This document shows, in pieces, positions 52,029-59,713 of a DNA stretch of 64,000 bases. Position 1 is the stretch's first letter. The number at the start of each line of letters is the position of its first letter. Under the pieces are notes generated by a model. The model was not told the DNA's origin and made no database searches. It saw nothing but the letters and a program-made list of their open reading frames with translations. Made by a program: the position numbers and the translations under genes. This stretch comes from Thalassospira profundimaris (GTDB taxonomy: Bacteria > Pseudomonadota > Alphaproteobacteria > Rhodospirillales > Thalassospiraceae), in NCBI RefSeq assembly GCF_003326755.1, contig NZ_JPWH01000001.1, positions 304,227 through 368,226 on the forward strand, given 5' to 3'.

Positions 52029-53219
52029 ATGATCAAGATGCAACACGCAGCCCTTAATTTTCGGCCCACCATTTTGATGGTGGATGACGATGACATGCTG
52101 TTGTCTTCCGTGCGTCGTACCCTGGGCGGAAGCTTTCATATTATTACCAATAATTCTGCTGTTGCAGCCTTGGACTGGTTGTCGAAAAATTTTTCGACGG
52201 TTGATGCCGTTCTCGTGGATTTGATGATGCCGGAAATGGATGGCATCGAATTCCTGCATCGTGCGTCCGAAATTGCGCCGACTGTGCCGCGCATTTTGCT
52301 TTCGGGCAATGTTTCTTTCCTGTCCCTGCGCGATGCCATTAACCGCGGGATGGTCAGCCGCGTGCTGGCGAAACCGGTTTCCCCCGCCATTTTGCGTGAA
52401 GCCCTGAGTGACAGCATGTCCTGTCCTTTGCCAAGTGGGGCACGACACAAGGTGTCGGCGCTTGAGGTGGGGGATGCCATTGAAAACAATCGTCACAGTA
52501 TTGTAGTTCAACCACGGGTTTCAGCAAAGGATTTCAGTATTGTTGGGGGCGAAGTGCTTAGTCGCTTTGCTTGCCTGCAGCAGCGTTTCACCCTTGAGGA
52601 TATTATCGGGGCGAGCGAAGATCATCCGGTGATGAACCAGATGACCTCAAACATGCTGTATTTGCTTGAAGAGGCAGCAGAGACCCTCACGGCCAAATTG
52701 GGTGTTCCGACACGCATTTCGGTCAATTGTTCGCCCTATTCGCTGGGCAATATGGATTTTGTCCAGTTTCTGATGCAGCGTGTTACCGATTTTCGCCGCA
52801 GGCATATCGAACTGGAATTTGAAATTACCGAGCATAATCCAAAGGTTCTTTCTGCATCCTTTATGCGCAATGCCCGCTTTTTGAAGGAGCAGGGGGTTCA
52901 GCTGCTGATTGATGATTTTGGTACCGGAAACAATTCGATCCAATTATTGCGTCACAATTTTTATACCGGCATCAAGCTTGATCGCGGATTGGTGTCACGC
53001 ATGATGACAGAAACGCTGGATAATTCGTTTGTGGAATGGACCATTCAGATTGCCCACAAAATGGGCCTGAGCGTGATTGCCGAGGGGGTTGAAGACCTGA
53101 CGGTTGCCAAGCGTTTGCAGAAATATGGCGTTGATGAAATGCAGGGCTATTATTTTTCGCGACCCGAAACACCCGAAAATTTGATGATGAATAACGTTGC
53201 CGATATTGCAACGTCTTGA
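52029..53219 (+). CDS. Response regulator with REC and EAL (c-di-GMP phosphodiesterase) domains
   Basis: 396 residues. Receiver 1-130 ('ILMVDDDDMLLSSVRR', Asp in 'AVLVDLMMPEMDGIEF', Lys in 'LAKPVSP') followed by an EAL domain from about residue 145. The EAL motif is written 'EVL', but the metal and catalytic residues seem kept: Asn in 'SVNCS', Glu in 'FEITEH', 'LLIDDFGTGNNS', Lys in 'IKLDRG', 'VIAEGVED' and 'MQGYYFSRP'. It should hydrolyse c-di-GMP to pGpG under phosphorylation control; activity is likely but not certain. It is the only gene in the island with a clear c-di-GMP enzyme domain. A terminator-like hairpin follows. Confidence 0.9.
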   Translation: MIKMQHAALNFRPTILMVDDDDMLLSSVRRTLGGSFHIITNNSAVAALDWLSKNFSTVDAVLVDLMMPEMDGIEFLHRASEIAPTVPRILLSGNVSFLSLRDAINRGMVSRVLAKPVSPAILREALSDSMSCPLPSGARHKVSALEVGDAIENNRHSIVVQPRVSAKDFSIVGGEVLSRFACLQQRFTLEDIIGASEDHPVMNQMTSNMLYLLEEAAETLTAKLGVPTRISVNCSPYSLGNMDFVQFLMQRVTDFRRRHIELEFEITEHNPKVLSASFMRNARFLKEQGVQLLIDDFGTGNNSIQLLRHNFYTGIKLDRGLVSRMMTETLDNSFVEWTIQIAHKMGLSVIAEGVEDLTVAKRLQKYGVDEMQGYYFSRPETPENLMMNNVADIATS

Positions 53220-53235
53220 TCTTGTGCATGATGAC

Positions 53236-53260
53236 CCCCAAATCTGATCAAGGTTTGGGG
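53236..53260 (+). terminator. Terminator-like hairpin after the REC-EAL gene
   Basis: CCCCAAATCT / AGGTTTGGGG with one G-U pair and a 5-nt loop, 17 bp after the stop and 30 bp before the next gene. No strong T tail; it could also modulate the downstream start. Confidence 0.45.
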
Positions 53261-53289
53261 TTCGGAACGATTTCCGAGAGGGGGGATAG

Positions 53290-53772
53290 ATGAGAGCTTT
53301 TGGAAGCGGACTGGCAATTCTTGTGGCTGTTGCGATGTGGTTGCTGTCAGCAAACCCGGCACTGGCCCGCAATGAACTGACAGTCGTTGCACTGGACGGA
53401 ACAAAAACGGTTTTTTCCTATGACGAACTGGTGAAAATGCCGGTAACAACCATCACAACATCCACACCCTGGACAGAGGGAAAACATGATTTCACCGGTG
53501 TTTCCTTTGCCGAACTTTTGAAAAATAACGGGATTGAAGGGGGCAATATCCGGGTTTTTGCCCTGAATGATTACAGTGTTACGGTGCCGGCCGAACGCCT
53601 GACGGCAACAGGGGCCATTCTTGCCTATCAGATGGATGGTAAAGCGATGTCGGTGCGCGACAAGGGGCCATATTGGGTTATTTTCCCCTTTGATAGTGAC
53701 CCTGATTTACAGACGGATCAATATTGGTCCTATGCTGTCTGGCAGGTAAAAAGCATTAATGCCCAACCGTAA
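53290..53772 (+). CDS. Secreted sulfite-oxidase-fold protein without molybdenum ligand
   Basis: 160 residues. A signal peptide (residues 1-26, ending 'NPALA') directs it to the periplasm. The mature part matches the oxidoreductase molybdopterin-binding fold: 'SYDELVKMPVTTITTSTPWTEGKHDFTGVSFAELL', 'IRVFALNDYSVTVPAERL', 'AYQMDGKAMSVRDKGPYWVIFPF'. The protein has no cysteine, so the ligand for molybdenum is absent and no redox catalysis is expected. Such small cofactor-free forms occur beside kinases and diguanylate cyclases. Its last 14 bases overlap the kinase gene, which suggests it is that kinase's periplasmic sensing partner. GAGGGGGG precedes the ATG. Confidence 0.82.
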   Translation: MRAFGSGLAILVAVAMWLLSANPALARNELTVVALDGTKTVFSYDELVKMPVTTITTSTPWTEGKHDFTGVSFAELLKNNGIEGGNIRVFALNDYSVTVPAERLTATGAILAYQMDGKAMSVRDKGPYWVIFPFDSDPDLQTDQYWSYAVWQVKSINAQP

Positions 53773-55234
53773 AAACAACCGCAAAATTGCACTGGTTTCA
53801 AACGGGGTCACGATATTGCTTCTGACCCTGTTTGTTGCCGTTTATTATTTTTATTCAATGACGATTGTGCGCAAACTGGAAGACGAACGGTTTGCCTATC
53901 GTGAAAATTTTGCCTGGGCCATGTTCCAGATACAAAAACAGTATCTGGTGCTTGATCGCGACATTCTTCAGTTTTCGGAAGAAAAACGTGATGGCAGCCT
54001 GTCTTATGATGACATCCTTTTTGATTATGACCTTTTTGTCAGCCGCGTTGCGATTGTCCGCGATGGCAGCGGTTTTTCGACCCTTCAGGAAATTCCCGAA
54101 GCGGTGAAACTGCTCCAGGACCTGACAGCGGTTATTGCCGATATTGATCAGAAAATCCGGTCTGACATGCCACCAGCCCAGGTGGTGCAGTACATGGACC
54201 GCATACTCGAAAACAGGGCCGAGCAAATTCAGGATGTGGCGGTTTTAACGACCAATTATGTGTCAGTTTACAATTCGTCAAATATTGCCGCCGTGAAAAG
54301 CGATATCGAGGAATTGTCCTATTTGTTCATCTTTGGTCTTTTGGTGATGATTGGGCTGTTGGCAATTGTCCTGCATAACCGGCAGCGCGCCCTTCATGCG
54401 GATATGGATGCCCAGGTCGCCCGCCAACAGCAGAATGTTGTCGAAGAAGCCGCCGAATATGCCAAAATGCACGCGCTGGGTACACTTGCAGGCGGGGTCG
54501 CGCACGAGATCAATACGCCTGCCCAGTATATTCACAACAATCTTGAATTTCTTTCTGACAGTTTTAACGAACTGACCGGGGCGATCCGTTACACCGATGA
54601 CGGGACGGCACGGATCGAAATTGATCGGGACCGGGTTGAATTTATGGCCGAGGAAGTGCCACTGGCCTTGCGCGAAAGCCTTGAAGGGCTGGAGCGCATT
54701 GCCGGAATTGTGCGTGGTATTCGCAAATTTGCCCATCCGACCAATGAGTCGATTGAATCGGTTTCGGTGCCCGATGAAATTGAAACGGCCGTTACCCTGA
54801 CGCGCAACCAGATCAAGCACACCGCCCAACTGGACTATAGCTATCATGCAGACGTGACGGAAGTTGTGGGCCGACGGAATCATTTGTCCCAGGCATTGAT
54901 CAATCTGATCGTTAATGCCGGACAGGCGATTAAAGGCAATGGTGTGCGCAATGGACAAATTTCCATTACGGTAACGCAGGCTGATGCACTGATTGAAATT
55001 CGCGTGCGTGACAATGGCGGGGGTGTTCCAGAAGAATTGCGCCATCGTATTTTCGATTATTTCTTTACCACCAAGGAACATGGTGTCGGTACGGGGCAGG
55101 GATTGCCAATTTGCCGCAAATTGATTCAGGATGATTTTGGCGGTGATCTTGTTCTGAGCGAGGGCCTGATCGGTGAGGCGGAATTTGTCATCAAGCTGCC
55201 GGTATCGGCCGATCGGCCGGAGCGTATGGGCTGA
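53759..55234 (+). CDS. Membrane sensor histidine kinase of the signalling island
   Basis: 491 residues. TM1 ~10-32 ('LVSNGVTILLLTLFVAVYYF'), a mostly helical periplasmic domain of ~150 residues, TM2 ~187-207 ('YLFIFGLLVMIGLLAIVL'), a short coiled coil, then the phospho-acceptor in 'LGTLAGGVAHEINTPAQYIHNN' and the ATPase with 'ALINLIVNAGQAIKGNG', 'VRDNGGGVPEE', 'FFTTKEHGVGTGQGLPI'. No receiver or Hpt domain is attached. Three orphan response regulators (50901, 52029, 55532) lie within 4 kb, so they are its likely targets. Its start overlaps the secreted sulfite-oxidase-fold gene. Confidence 0.9.
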   Translation: MPNRKNNRKIALVSNGVTILLLTLFVAVYYFYSMTIVRKLEDERFAYRENFAWAMFQIQKQYLVLDRDILQFSEEKRDGSLSYDDILFDYDLFVSRVAIVRDGSGFSTLQEIPEAVKLLQDLTAVIADIDQKIRSDMPPAQVVQYMDRILENRAEQIQDVAVLTTNYVSVYNSSNIAAVKSDIEELSYLFIFGLLVMIGLLAIVLHNRQRALHADMDAQVARQQQNVVEEAAEYAKMHALGTLAGGVAHEINTPAQYIHNNLEFLSDSFNELTGAIRYTDDGTARIEIDRDRVEFMAEEVPLALRESLEGLERIAGIVRGIRKFAHPTNESIESVSVPDEIETAVTLTRNQIKHTAQLDYSYHADVTEVVGRRNHLSQALINLIVNAGQAIKGNGVRNGQISITVTQADALIEIRVRDNGGGVPEELRHRIFDYFFTTKEHGVGTGQGLPICRKLIQDDFGGDLVLSEGLIGEAEFVIKLPVSADRPERMG

Positions 55235-55235
55235 T

Positions 55236-55373
55236 ACCAGTTCTCTATGAGGAAAACTCATTGAGAACTGGTTAAGCGCGACGGCACTGCGCGGCCTGAG
55301 AGCGATTGGCAAGGGCTTCAGAGAAGCCCGCCTGCCGATTGAGGGCTACACTGATCGGTTTCGATCAGTGTAG
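55236..55373 (+). other. Cluster of three strong hairpins, possible structured RNA or palindromic element
   Basis: Directly after the kinase stop: (1) 55236-55272, arms ACCAGTTCTC / GAGAACTGGT with a nested ATGAG / CTCAT stem; (2) 55313-55329, GGGCTTC / GAAGCCC; (3) 55346-55373, CTACACTGATCG / CGATCAGTGTAG with a 4-nt loop. None has a T tail. Together they occupy almost the whole stretch, which codes for no protein. It could be the 3' UTR or a small RNA, or a repeated extragenic element; I cannot tell which. Confidence 0.5.
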
Positions 55374-55434
55374 GTTGGCATGATACGTCCTGTTCCCGTT
55401 GGGCAAGGTTCAACGGCGATTTCGGATAAACAAG

Positions 55435-55485
55435 AAACCCGGTTTCCCCGACCTGTCTGCCTGACAGGAAAGGAAAACCGGGTTT
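55435..55485. terminator. Terminator between convergent kinase and REC-HDOD genes
   Basis: AAACCCGGTTTCC / GGAAAACCGGGTTT (one bulged A) enclosing a second hairpin CCTGTC…GACAGG, followed by TTTTG. It can end transcription from both sides. Confidence 0.75.
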
Positions 55486-55531
55486 TGTATGTGATAGGCC
55501 GTGCGATCACGGGTTTTGTTGTGAACCCGTT

Positions 55532-56752
55532 TTATCGTATTTCATGCAGTCGGATTGTATCGCGGGCGATACTCGACCATGCCGTCCATTTTTCACCCAG
55601 GCCAACAGCAGCCAGATAGCGTTCCGAAAGCGGGTATTTTTCTTTTACCAAACGTCCCGAATGGCCATATTCGCGCGCAAAATGCTGGGCGGCATAAACC
55701 ACGGCCAGTGTCGAAGACCGCCCCGACGGGGCTGATTCCGGCCGGTGATGGAAGGCAATATCCTCGATAATTTCGTGCTTGAAGCTCCAGAGAGCGGCCA
55801 TGCAGGCTGACAGTCCGGCATGGCTGATTCCCATCACATCAATTTCGGCCGATATGATGTCACACTGGTTTTTGTCTGCGATGTGGCGGGCAGACATGCT
55901 CTGATTGGGCAATACCATTTCAATCAGCTTGCTGCCGACATGCGCCAAAAGGGCTGCTGCCCGACTGGCATCAATATTTTCAAATCCGTTTTTATCATGG
56001 CGGCCCAAACGGGCGGCTATTTCGGCCATGATCAGGGTGCGGGTCAGATCGGTGTCTTTTTCGGCGGTTTCAAGGTCGGCATTGCCATAGATTTCAAACA
56101 GCAATGTCAGGGCTTTTACGCTTTCCACCCCCAACACCTCGAACAAATGATGCAGGGTGGGTCTGCTGTGTTCGCCAATCAGACCTTCGCGTTGGGCATA
56201 GTGCTGAATAAAGGTCACGCAGTCGCGGTGATCCATCGCATAATGCGACAGGCTTTGTTCTGATACAGGACCATCCTGATACAGCGTAATTTGCAGGCTG
56301 CGAAAAGATGCCGGCCACAGATAGTGCGCGGGCAGGCAGGACATGACACCCAGAAGATACGGATCGCGCAAATAGGACCGCAAAATCAGGGCGCGTTCGA
56401 TCGCATTGATGATGGACTGGTCATCACAGGGTTTCATCAAAAAATGATGTGTGGCCGATGTGCCCAGCAGATTTGCATGTTCGTCGGCGTATCCGGAAAG
56501 CAGGATGCGGCCGATTTCAGGGTAAAGCTGCGAGACCTGGCGAAACAGTTCTGCTCCATCCATGATTGGCATGCGCATGTCAGATACAATAACATCGGCA
56601 CTGTGTTGCGATTTTAGCAGATTCAGCACTTCCTGCCCGTTGTCGCAAAACTGCAAGCGCCAGTTTGGCCGCTTGGCACGGACGCGACGGCGCAGGCCGC
56701 TCAGAACATTTGGATCGTCATCGACGAAGATGATTGACGGTGCGTCAGCCAT
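55532..56752 (-). CDS. Response regulator with REC and HDOD-type output domain
   Basis: 406 residues. Receiver 1-120 ('IIFVDDDPNVLSGLRRRV', Asp in 'VIVSDMRMPIMDGAELF', 'ILLSGYADE', Lys in 'LMKPCDDQSI'). The rest (~140-360) matches the HDOD/HD-related helical domain ('CLPAHYLWPASFRSLQITL', 'FEVLGVESVKALTLLFEI', 'ISHAGLSACMAALWSFKHEIIEDIAFHHRPE'). HDOD domains lack enzymatic metal sites and act in signalling, often linked with c-di-GMP. ATG 56752 is chosen (AAGGGA upstream; the domain starts nearby). It faces the kinase gene across the hairpin cluster and is the third orphan regulator of the island. Confidence 0.85.
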   Translation of the reverse strand: MADAPSIIFVDDDPNVLSGLRRRVRAKRPNWRLQFCDNGQEVLNLLKSQHSADVIVSDMRMPIMDGAELFRQVSQLYPEIGRILLSGYADEHANLLGTSATHHFLMKPCDDQSIINAIERALILRSYLRDPYLLGVMSCLPAHYLWPASFRSLQITLYQDGPVSEQSLSHYAMDHRDCVTFIQHYAQREGLIGEHSRPTLHHLFEVLGVESVKALTLLFEIYGNADLETAEKDTDLTRTLIMAEIAARLGRHDKNGFENIDASRAAALLAHVGSKLIEMVLPNQSMSARHIADKNQCDIISAEIDVMGISHAGLSACMAALWSFKHEIIEDIAFHHRPESAPSGRSSTLAVVYAAQHFAREYGHSGRLVKEKYPLSERYLAAVGLGEKWTAWSSIARDTIRLHEIR

Positions 56753-56866
56753 GAGGAGGTCCCTTATATGGCACATGCCTGATGATGCGCCAGAATATGA
56801 CAAACAGTTGGATTTTTGCCGCGGCTGTGATGTGAGTGACAGCGGCTTGCGGGTATGGGGGCCTGA

Positions 56867-57106
56867 TTACGCGCAAAGCCAATGCGCAAACAGGGTGTGA
56901 CGTGCTGTTTTATGCGTCTGGATGTTCCAGATAATAAAGGCCGGCAACAGGTCATCCTCACGTGTTTGCAAAGTCGAATTGTCCGCCAGTGACTGTGCCC
57001 TGTCAGCGCCGCTGACAATAATTTGCGAAACAGCGGTCCGCTCCGCAGGGCAGGATGTGCGCGGGATCGGTGCCAGTTTTGTCATGTGGTCAGGTGTACG
57101 GTTCAT
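56867..57106 (-). CDS. Hypothetical small protein (doubtful)
   Basis: 79 residues with reasonably protein-like composition ('AVSQIIVSGADRAQSLADN', 'LLPAFIIWNIQTHKTARH'). A weak GAGAAG lies 8 bp upstream of ATG 57106. No recognised domain, signal or membrane segment. It could be spurious. Confidence 0.3.
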   Translation of the reverse strand: MNRTPDHMTKLAPIPRTSCPAERTAVSQIIVSGADRAQSLADNSTLQTREDDLLPAFIIWNIQTHKTARHTLFAHWLCA

Positions 57107-57211
57107 GGCTTTGGCTTCTCTGTCAGGTGCATCTTGACTGCAACCTTAGGCAGTTTCGTCTTTTTCCTATATCCCTATTTGAGGAGTGTTGTAAGACACT
57201 GAAAAACAAAG

Positions 57212-57246
57212 AAAAGCGGGGGTTCCCGTCAGGAATCCCCGCTTTT
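57212..57246 (-). terminator. Strong terminator of the pirin-doxX operon
   Basis: AAAAGCGGGG…TTCC / GGAA…CCCCGCTTTT stem (one G-T pair), 5-nt loop, followed on the minus strand by TTTGTTTTTC. Classic rho-independent terminator 28 bp after the doxX-like stop. Confidence 0.92.
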
Positions 57247-57274
57247 GCAAGTTTGGGTCATAAAAATGTAATGA

Positions 57275-57748
57275 TTAAAATTCGTAGCCGAGCTTGTGAT
57301 CGAGCGAGAATCGCCCGCCACCTCGAATAAGAACGGCCAGGGCCAGCATGCCCCACATGATCGGCATTTCAACACCGGCATTGATCCAGGCATAGCCGTT
57401 GGGCAGGTGAATGAAAAACGCAACTGTCATGAAGACAACCACGGCTGCGGCTACCGGACGGGTCAAAAGGCCAAGAACCAGCAGTGCGCCGCCAAAAAAT
57501 TCCAGTGTTCCCACCAGAAGTGCAAACAGATAGCCGGGATGGAAACCGATACTGTCAAAATAACCACCGGTTCCCTCGAGGCCATAACCGCCAAACAGGC
57601 CAAAAAGTTTGCCCGCACCATGCGGCATTAACAGGATGCCTGTTGTTACCCGCAGGATCAGCCAGGACAGAGGTTCCAGGGCGGTCCAGAGCGTGGAAAG
57701 GGCGGGAATGATCGGACGGGTGTCAGACGGGTTATGGGAATTGCTCAT
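57275..57748 (-). CDS. DoxX-family membrane protein
   Basis: 157 residues, four hydrophobic helices. 'LILRVTTGILLMPHGAGKLFGLFGG' is the typical DoxX N-terminal pattern (R-x-x-x-G-x-x-F/M-x-x-H-G-x-x-K-L-F), followed by 'LFALLVGTLEFFGGALLVLGLLTRPVAAAVVVFMTVAFFIHLPNGY'. ATG 57748 has GGAG 8 bp upstream; a longer in-frame start is less likely. It lies 69 bp after the pirin gene in the same direction, a common pairing linked to oxidative or electrophile stress. Inner membrane; biochemical role unknown. Confidence 0.88.
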   Translation of the reverse strand: MSNSHNPSDTRPIIPALSTLWTALEPLSWLILRVTTGILLMPHGAGKLFGLFGGYGLEGTGGYFDSIGFHPGYLFALLVGTLEFFGGALLVLGLLTRPVAAAVVVFMTVAFFIHLPNGYAWINAGVEMPIMWGMLALAVLIRGGGRFSLDHKLGYEF

Positions 57749-57817
57749 TTTAAAATCTCCGTATTGTGCGAGGCATCGTTGCACGATGCAAAGGGGTAAA
57801 GACCGGTATCCATGCCG

Positions 57818-58513
57818 TTAGGCTGCCATATCAAAAAGCAGGGCTTCGGTATCGGTTTGGGACTGTAATTTGAGGATATCTTCCTGGGTGATGGCAGCAC
57901 CATCACCGGCATTGAGTATGGTTTCACCACACGCCAGTGTGCCGCTGATCATTTGCAGCCAGGCGATCCTGCCCTTTCTCAGGGGGTGTTCAACCACGCT
58001 GCCTTTGCCAAGGCGGGCGGCATAAAGATCCACATCCTGATGAATGGTGATGGAGCCATCGCGACCCGAACGGCTACCGGCAAGTTGCAGGCTGTTTGAG
58101 GGGGCCGCAATGTCCTTTTCTTCATAACCCGGTTCAATGCCCTGTTTTTCAGGGATGATCCAGATTTGCAGGAAATGCACCGGATCGGTTTTTGAGGCAT
58201 TGTATTCGCTATGACGAATGCCGGTTCCGGCACTCATGCGTTGCAGGCGACCGGGGCGAATGACCGACCCGTTGCCAATGCTGTCCTTGTGTTCCAGTCC
58301 CCCCTCAATGACATAGGAAATGATTTCCATGTCGCGGTGGGGGTGGGGGTCAAAACCGGCACCGGCAATGACCCGGTCTTCGTTGATAACCCGTAACGGA
58401 CCCCAGCCCATGTGATTGCGGTCATAATAATGGCCGAATGAAAAGCTGTGGTGTGAATCCAGCCAGCCAAAATTGGCGCGGCCTCTTTCGTCTGATTTGC
58501 GTATCGTAATCAT
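57818..58513 (-). CDS. Pirin family protein
   Basis: 231 residues, bicupin. The N-terminal cupin has the pirin signature and metal ligands 'FDPHPHRDMEIISYV' (two His) and 'GIRHSEYN' (His, Glu). 'GWLDSHHSFSFGHYYDRNHMGWGPLRVINEDRV' is the conserved opening. Pirins bind Fe(II) and some have quercetin 2,3-dioxygenase activity. ATG 58513 is preferred (GAAGGAG 6 bp upstream) over an in-frame ATG at 58528. Likely forms an operon with the DoxX-like gene. Confidence 0.9.
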   Translation of the reverse strand: MITIRKSDERGRANFGWLDSHHSFSFGHYYDRNHMGWGPLRVINEDRVIAGAGFDPHPHRDMEIISYVIEGGLEHKDSIGNGSVIRPGRLQRMSAGTGIRHSEYNASKTDPVHFLQIWIIPEKQGIEPGYEEKDIAAPSNSLQLAGSRSGRDGSITIHQDVDLYAARLGKGSVVEHPLRKGRIAWLQMISGTLACGETILNAGDGAAITQEDILKLQSQTDTEALLFDMAA

Positions 58514-58618
58514 TGTCGGCTCCTTCATCAGGGGACATGTGTTGGAACCAGATTACGGTGTTTTTAATTATGCACAATCAACCAAAGGATAGACAAACTG
58601 TTTCCATATTGCCCCTAA

Positions 58619-59509
58619 TCATCCGCCGGTCTGGCGATAGACGACCAGGGCAATATCCTTGAGTTGTGCCGGGTCTGGCGTGCCGCTTACGGCATAGCCG
58701 ATGGGGCCATCGACCCAGTAAAATGCTTCTTGTTCTGCGGTATTCCAGGTGCTGAAATCGACAGAACTGTTATGGGGATTACGGGCAATGAATATGACGA
58801 TGCGCTGGTTCTGATTGTTTTCATACATCAACAATGCGCCGGGTGTATCGCCGATCGGTACGACGCGTCCGCCCAGTAACTGGAAGTGTTTCGAGGATAG
58901 GTCGGGTATCGAAAATGAAAGACCCAAACGATTGTTCAGCCAGCCTGCCAGATGATCCTTCCGATCTGCGGACACCTCAACAGGATGTTCTTTGTCATTG
59001 GCATATAGACGATATGCGCGACTGGCGGTCATCGGCAGGGATGTGAAAAAATCGGGGCTGGCCGATTGATGCGACAGGGAGGCTTTCATCATGGCAGCTC
59101 CGCCAATGCCGCCGGCAACAATAATCATCAACATTGCCGCCATGTGCCGTAATGAATAACGGCCCGCGCTTCGCCGCGTGGCAGGCCCGACTGGTGGTTC
59201 GTCATGTCCGTTTTCAAAAAGCATCGTGGAAAATGGTGTTCTGCGACCCATATGGGGTGGGTGTCGCAAATTGCGTGTCAAATCGGCGCGATGGGACGGA
59301 CGACGTTTTTCGCGGTCGGATATGTCGGCACCCAGGGCCGCATTCGTCTGGTTTTGGGGGCGCGTATGGGTATCAACTTCGCCCGAATGACGATCTTTTT
59401 CCGGAAATGCTTTTTGTTTTTCAGGGTCTTGCCGGTTTTCCCCGGGTGGCCCGTTGGCAGCGTCATGCCGTTTATGTTCGTCACTGTCATCATGGTCGTG
59501 GCGGGTCAT
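58619..59509 (-). CDS. Anti-sigma-factor-like membrane protein with unusual N-terminus
   Basis: 296 residues. ATG 59509 has AGGGA 6 bp upstream. A single membrane helix at ~122-142 ('HMAAMLMIIVAGGIGGAAM') separates a cytoplasmic N-terminus from a periplasmic domain whose text ('YRLYANDKEHPVEVSADRKDHLAGWLNNRLG…FQLLGGRVVPIGDTPGALLMYEN…FYWVDGPIGYAVSG') is that of the RsiW/ChrR-type transmembrane anti-sigma family. The cytoplasmic 115 residues are His/Asp/Arg-rich and probably disordered, contain no cysteine, and lack the HxxxCxxC zinc motif that clamps sigma. No ECF sigma gene adjoins. Function is therefore unclear; it may sense the envelope with another partner. Confidence 0.7.
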   Translation of the reverse strand: MTRHDHDDSDEHKRHDAANGPPGENRQDPEKQKAFPEKDRHSGEVDTHTRPQNQTNAALGADISDREKRRPSHRADLTRNLRHPPHMGRRTPFSTMLFENGHDEPPVGPATRRSAGRYSLRHMAAMLMIIVAGGIGGAAMMKASLSHQSASPDFFTSLPMTASRAYRLYANDKEHPVEVSADRKDHLAGWLNNRLGLSFSIPDLSSKHFQLLGGRVVPIGDTPGALLMYENNQNQRIVIFIARNPHNSSVDFSTWNTAEQEAFYWVDGPIGYAVSGTPDPAQLKDIALVVYRQTGG

Positions 59510-59713
59510 TTTGATCCCTGCGCTGCAATTGGACTGGTGCCGGGGGTGTTTAATCAAGCGGCATTTTGATTGTCGGTCGATGAAGAAATTTACGCCAGGG
59601 GATTTTTTGCCCGGATCTGGTGAATAGAATGATCGGCTGATAAAAATGCACCGTATCAAGTACAGTTGCAAAAATGCTCCTGGTTCTAAGGGGCTTTATT
59701 GGAAACATGTCTT

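Larger units (their letters stand above)
56753..57274. other. Intergenic region with one doubtful small reading frame
   Basis: 522 bp between two minus-strand genes. Apart from the possible gene at 56867-57106 and the terminator at 57212-57246, nothing is recognised. Confidence 0.35.

Noticed and set aside
54278-55312. 344-residue minus-strand reading frame
   Set aside because: Antisense to the histidine kinase, which has all catalytic motifs in the other strand.
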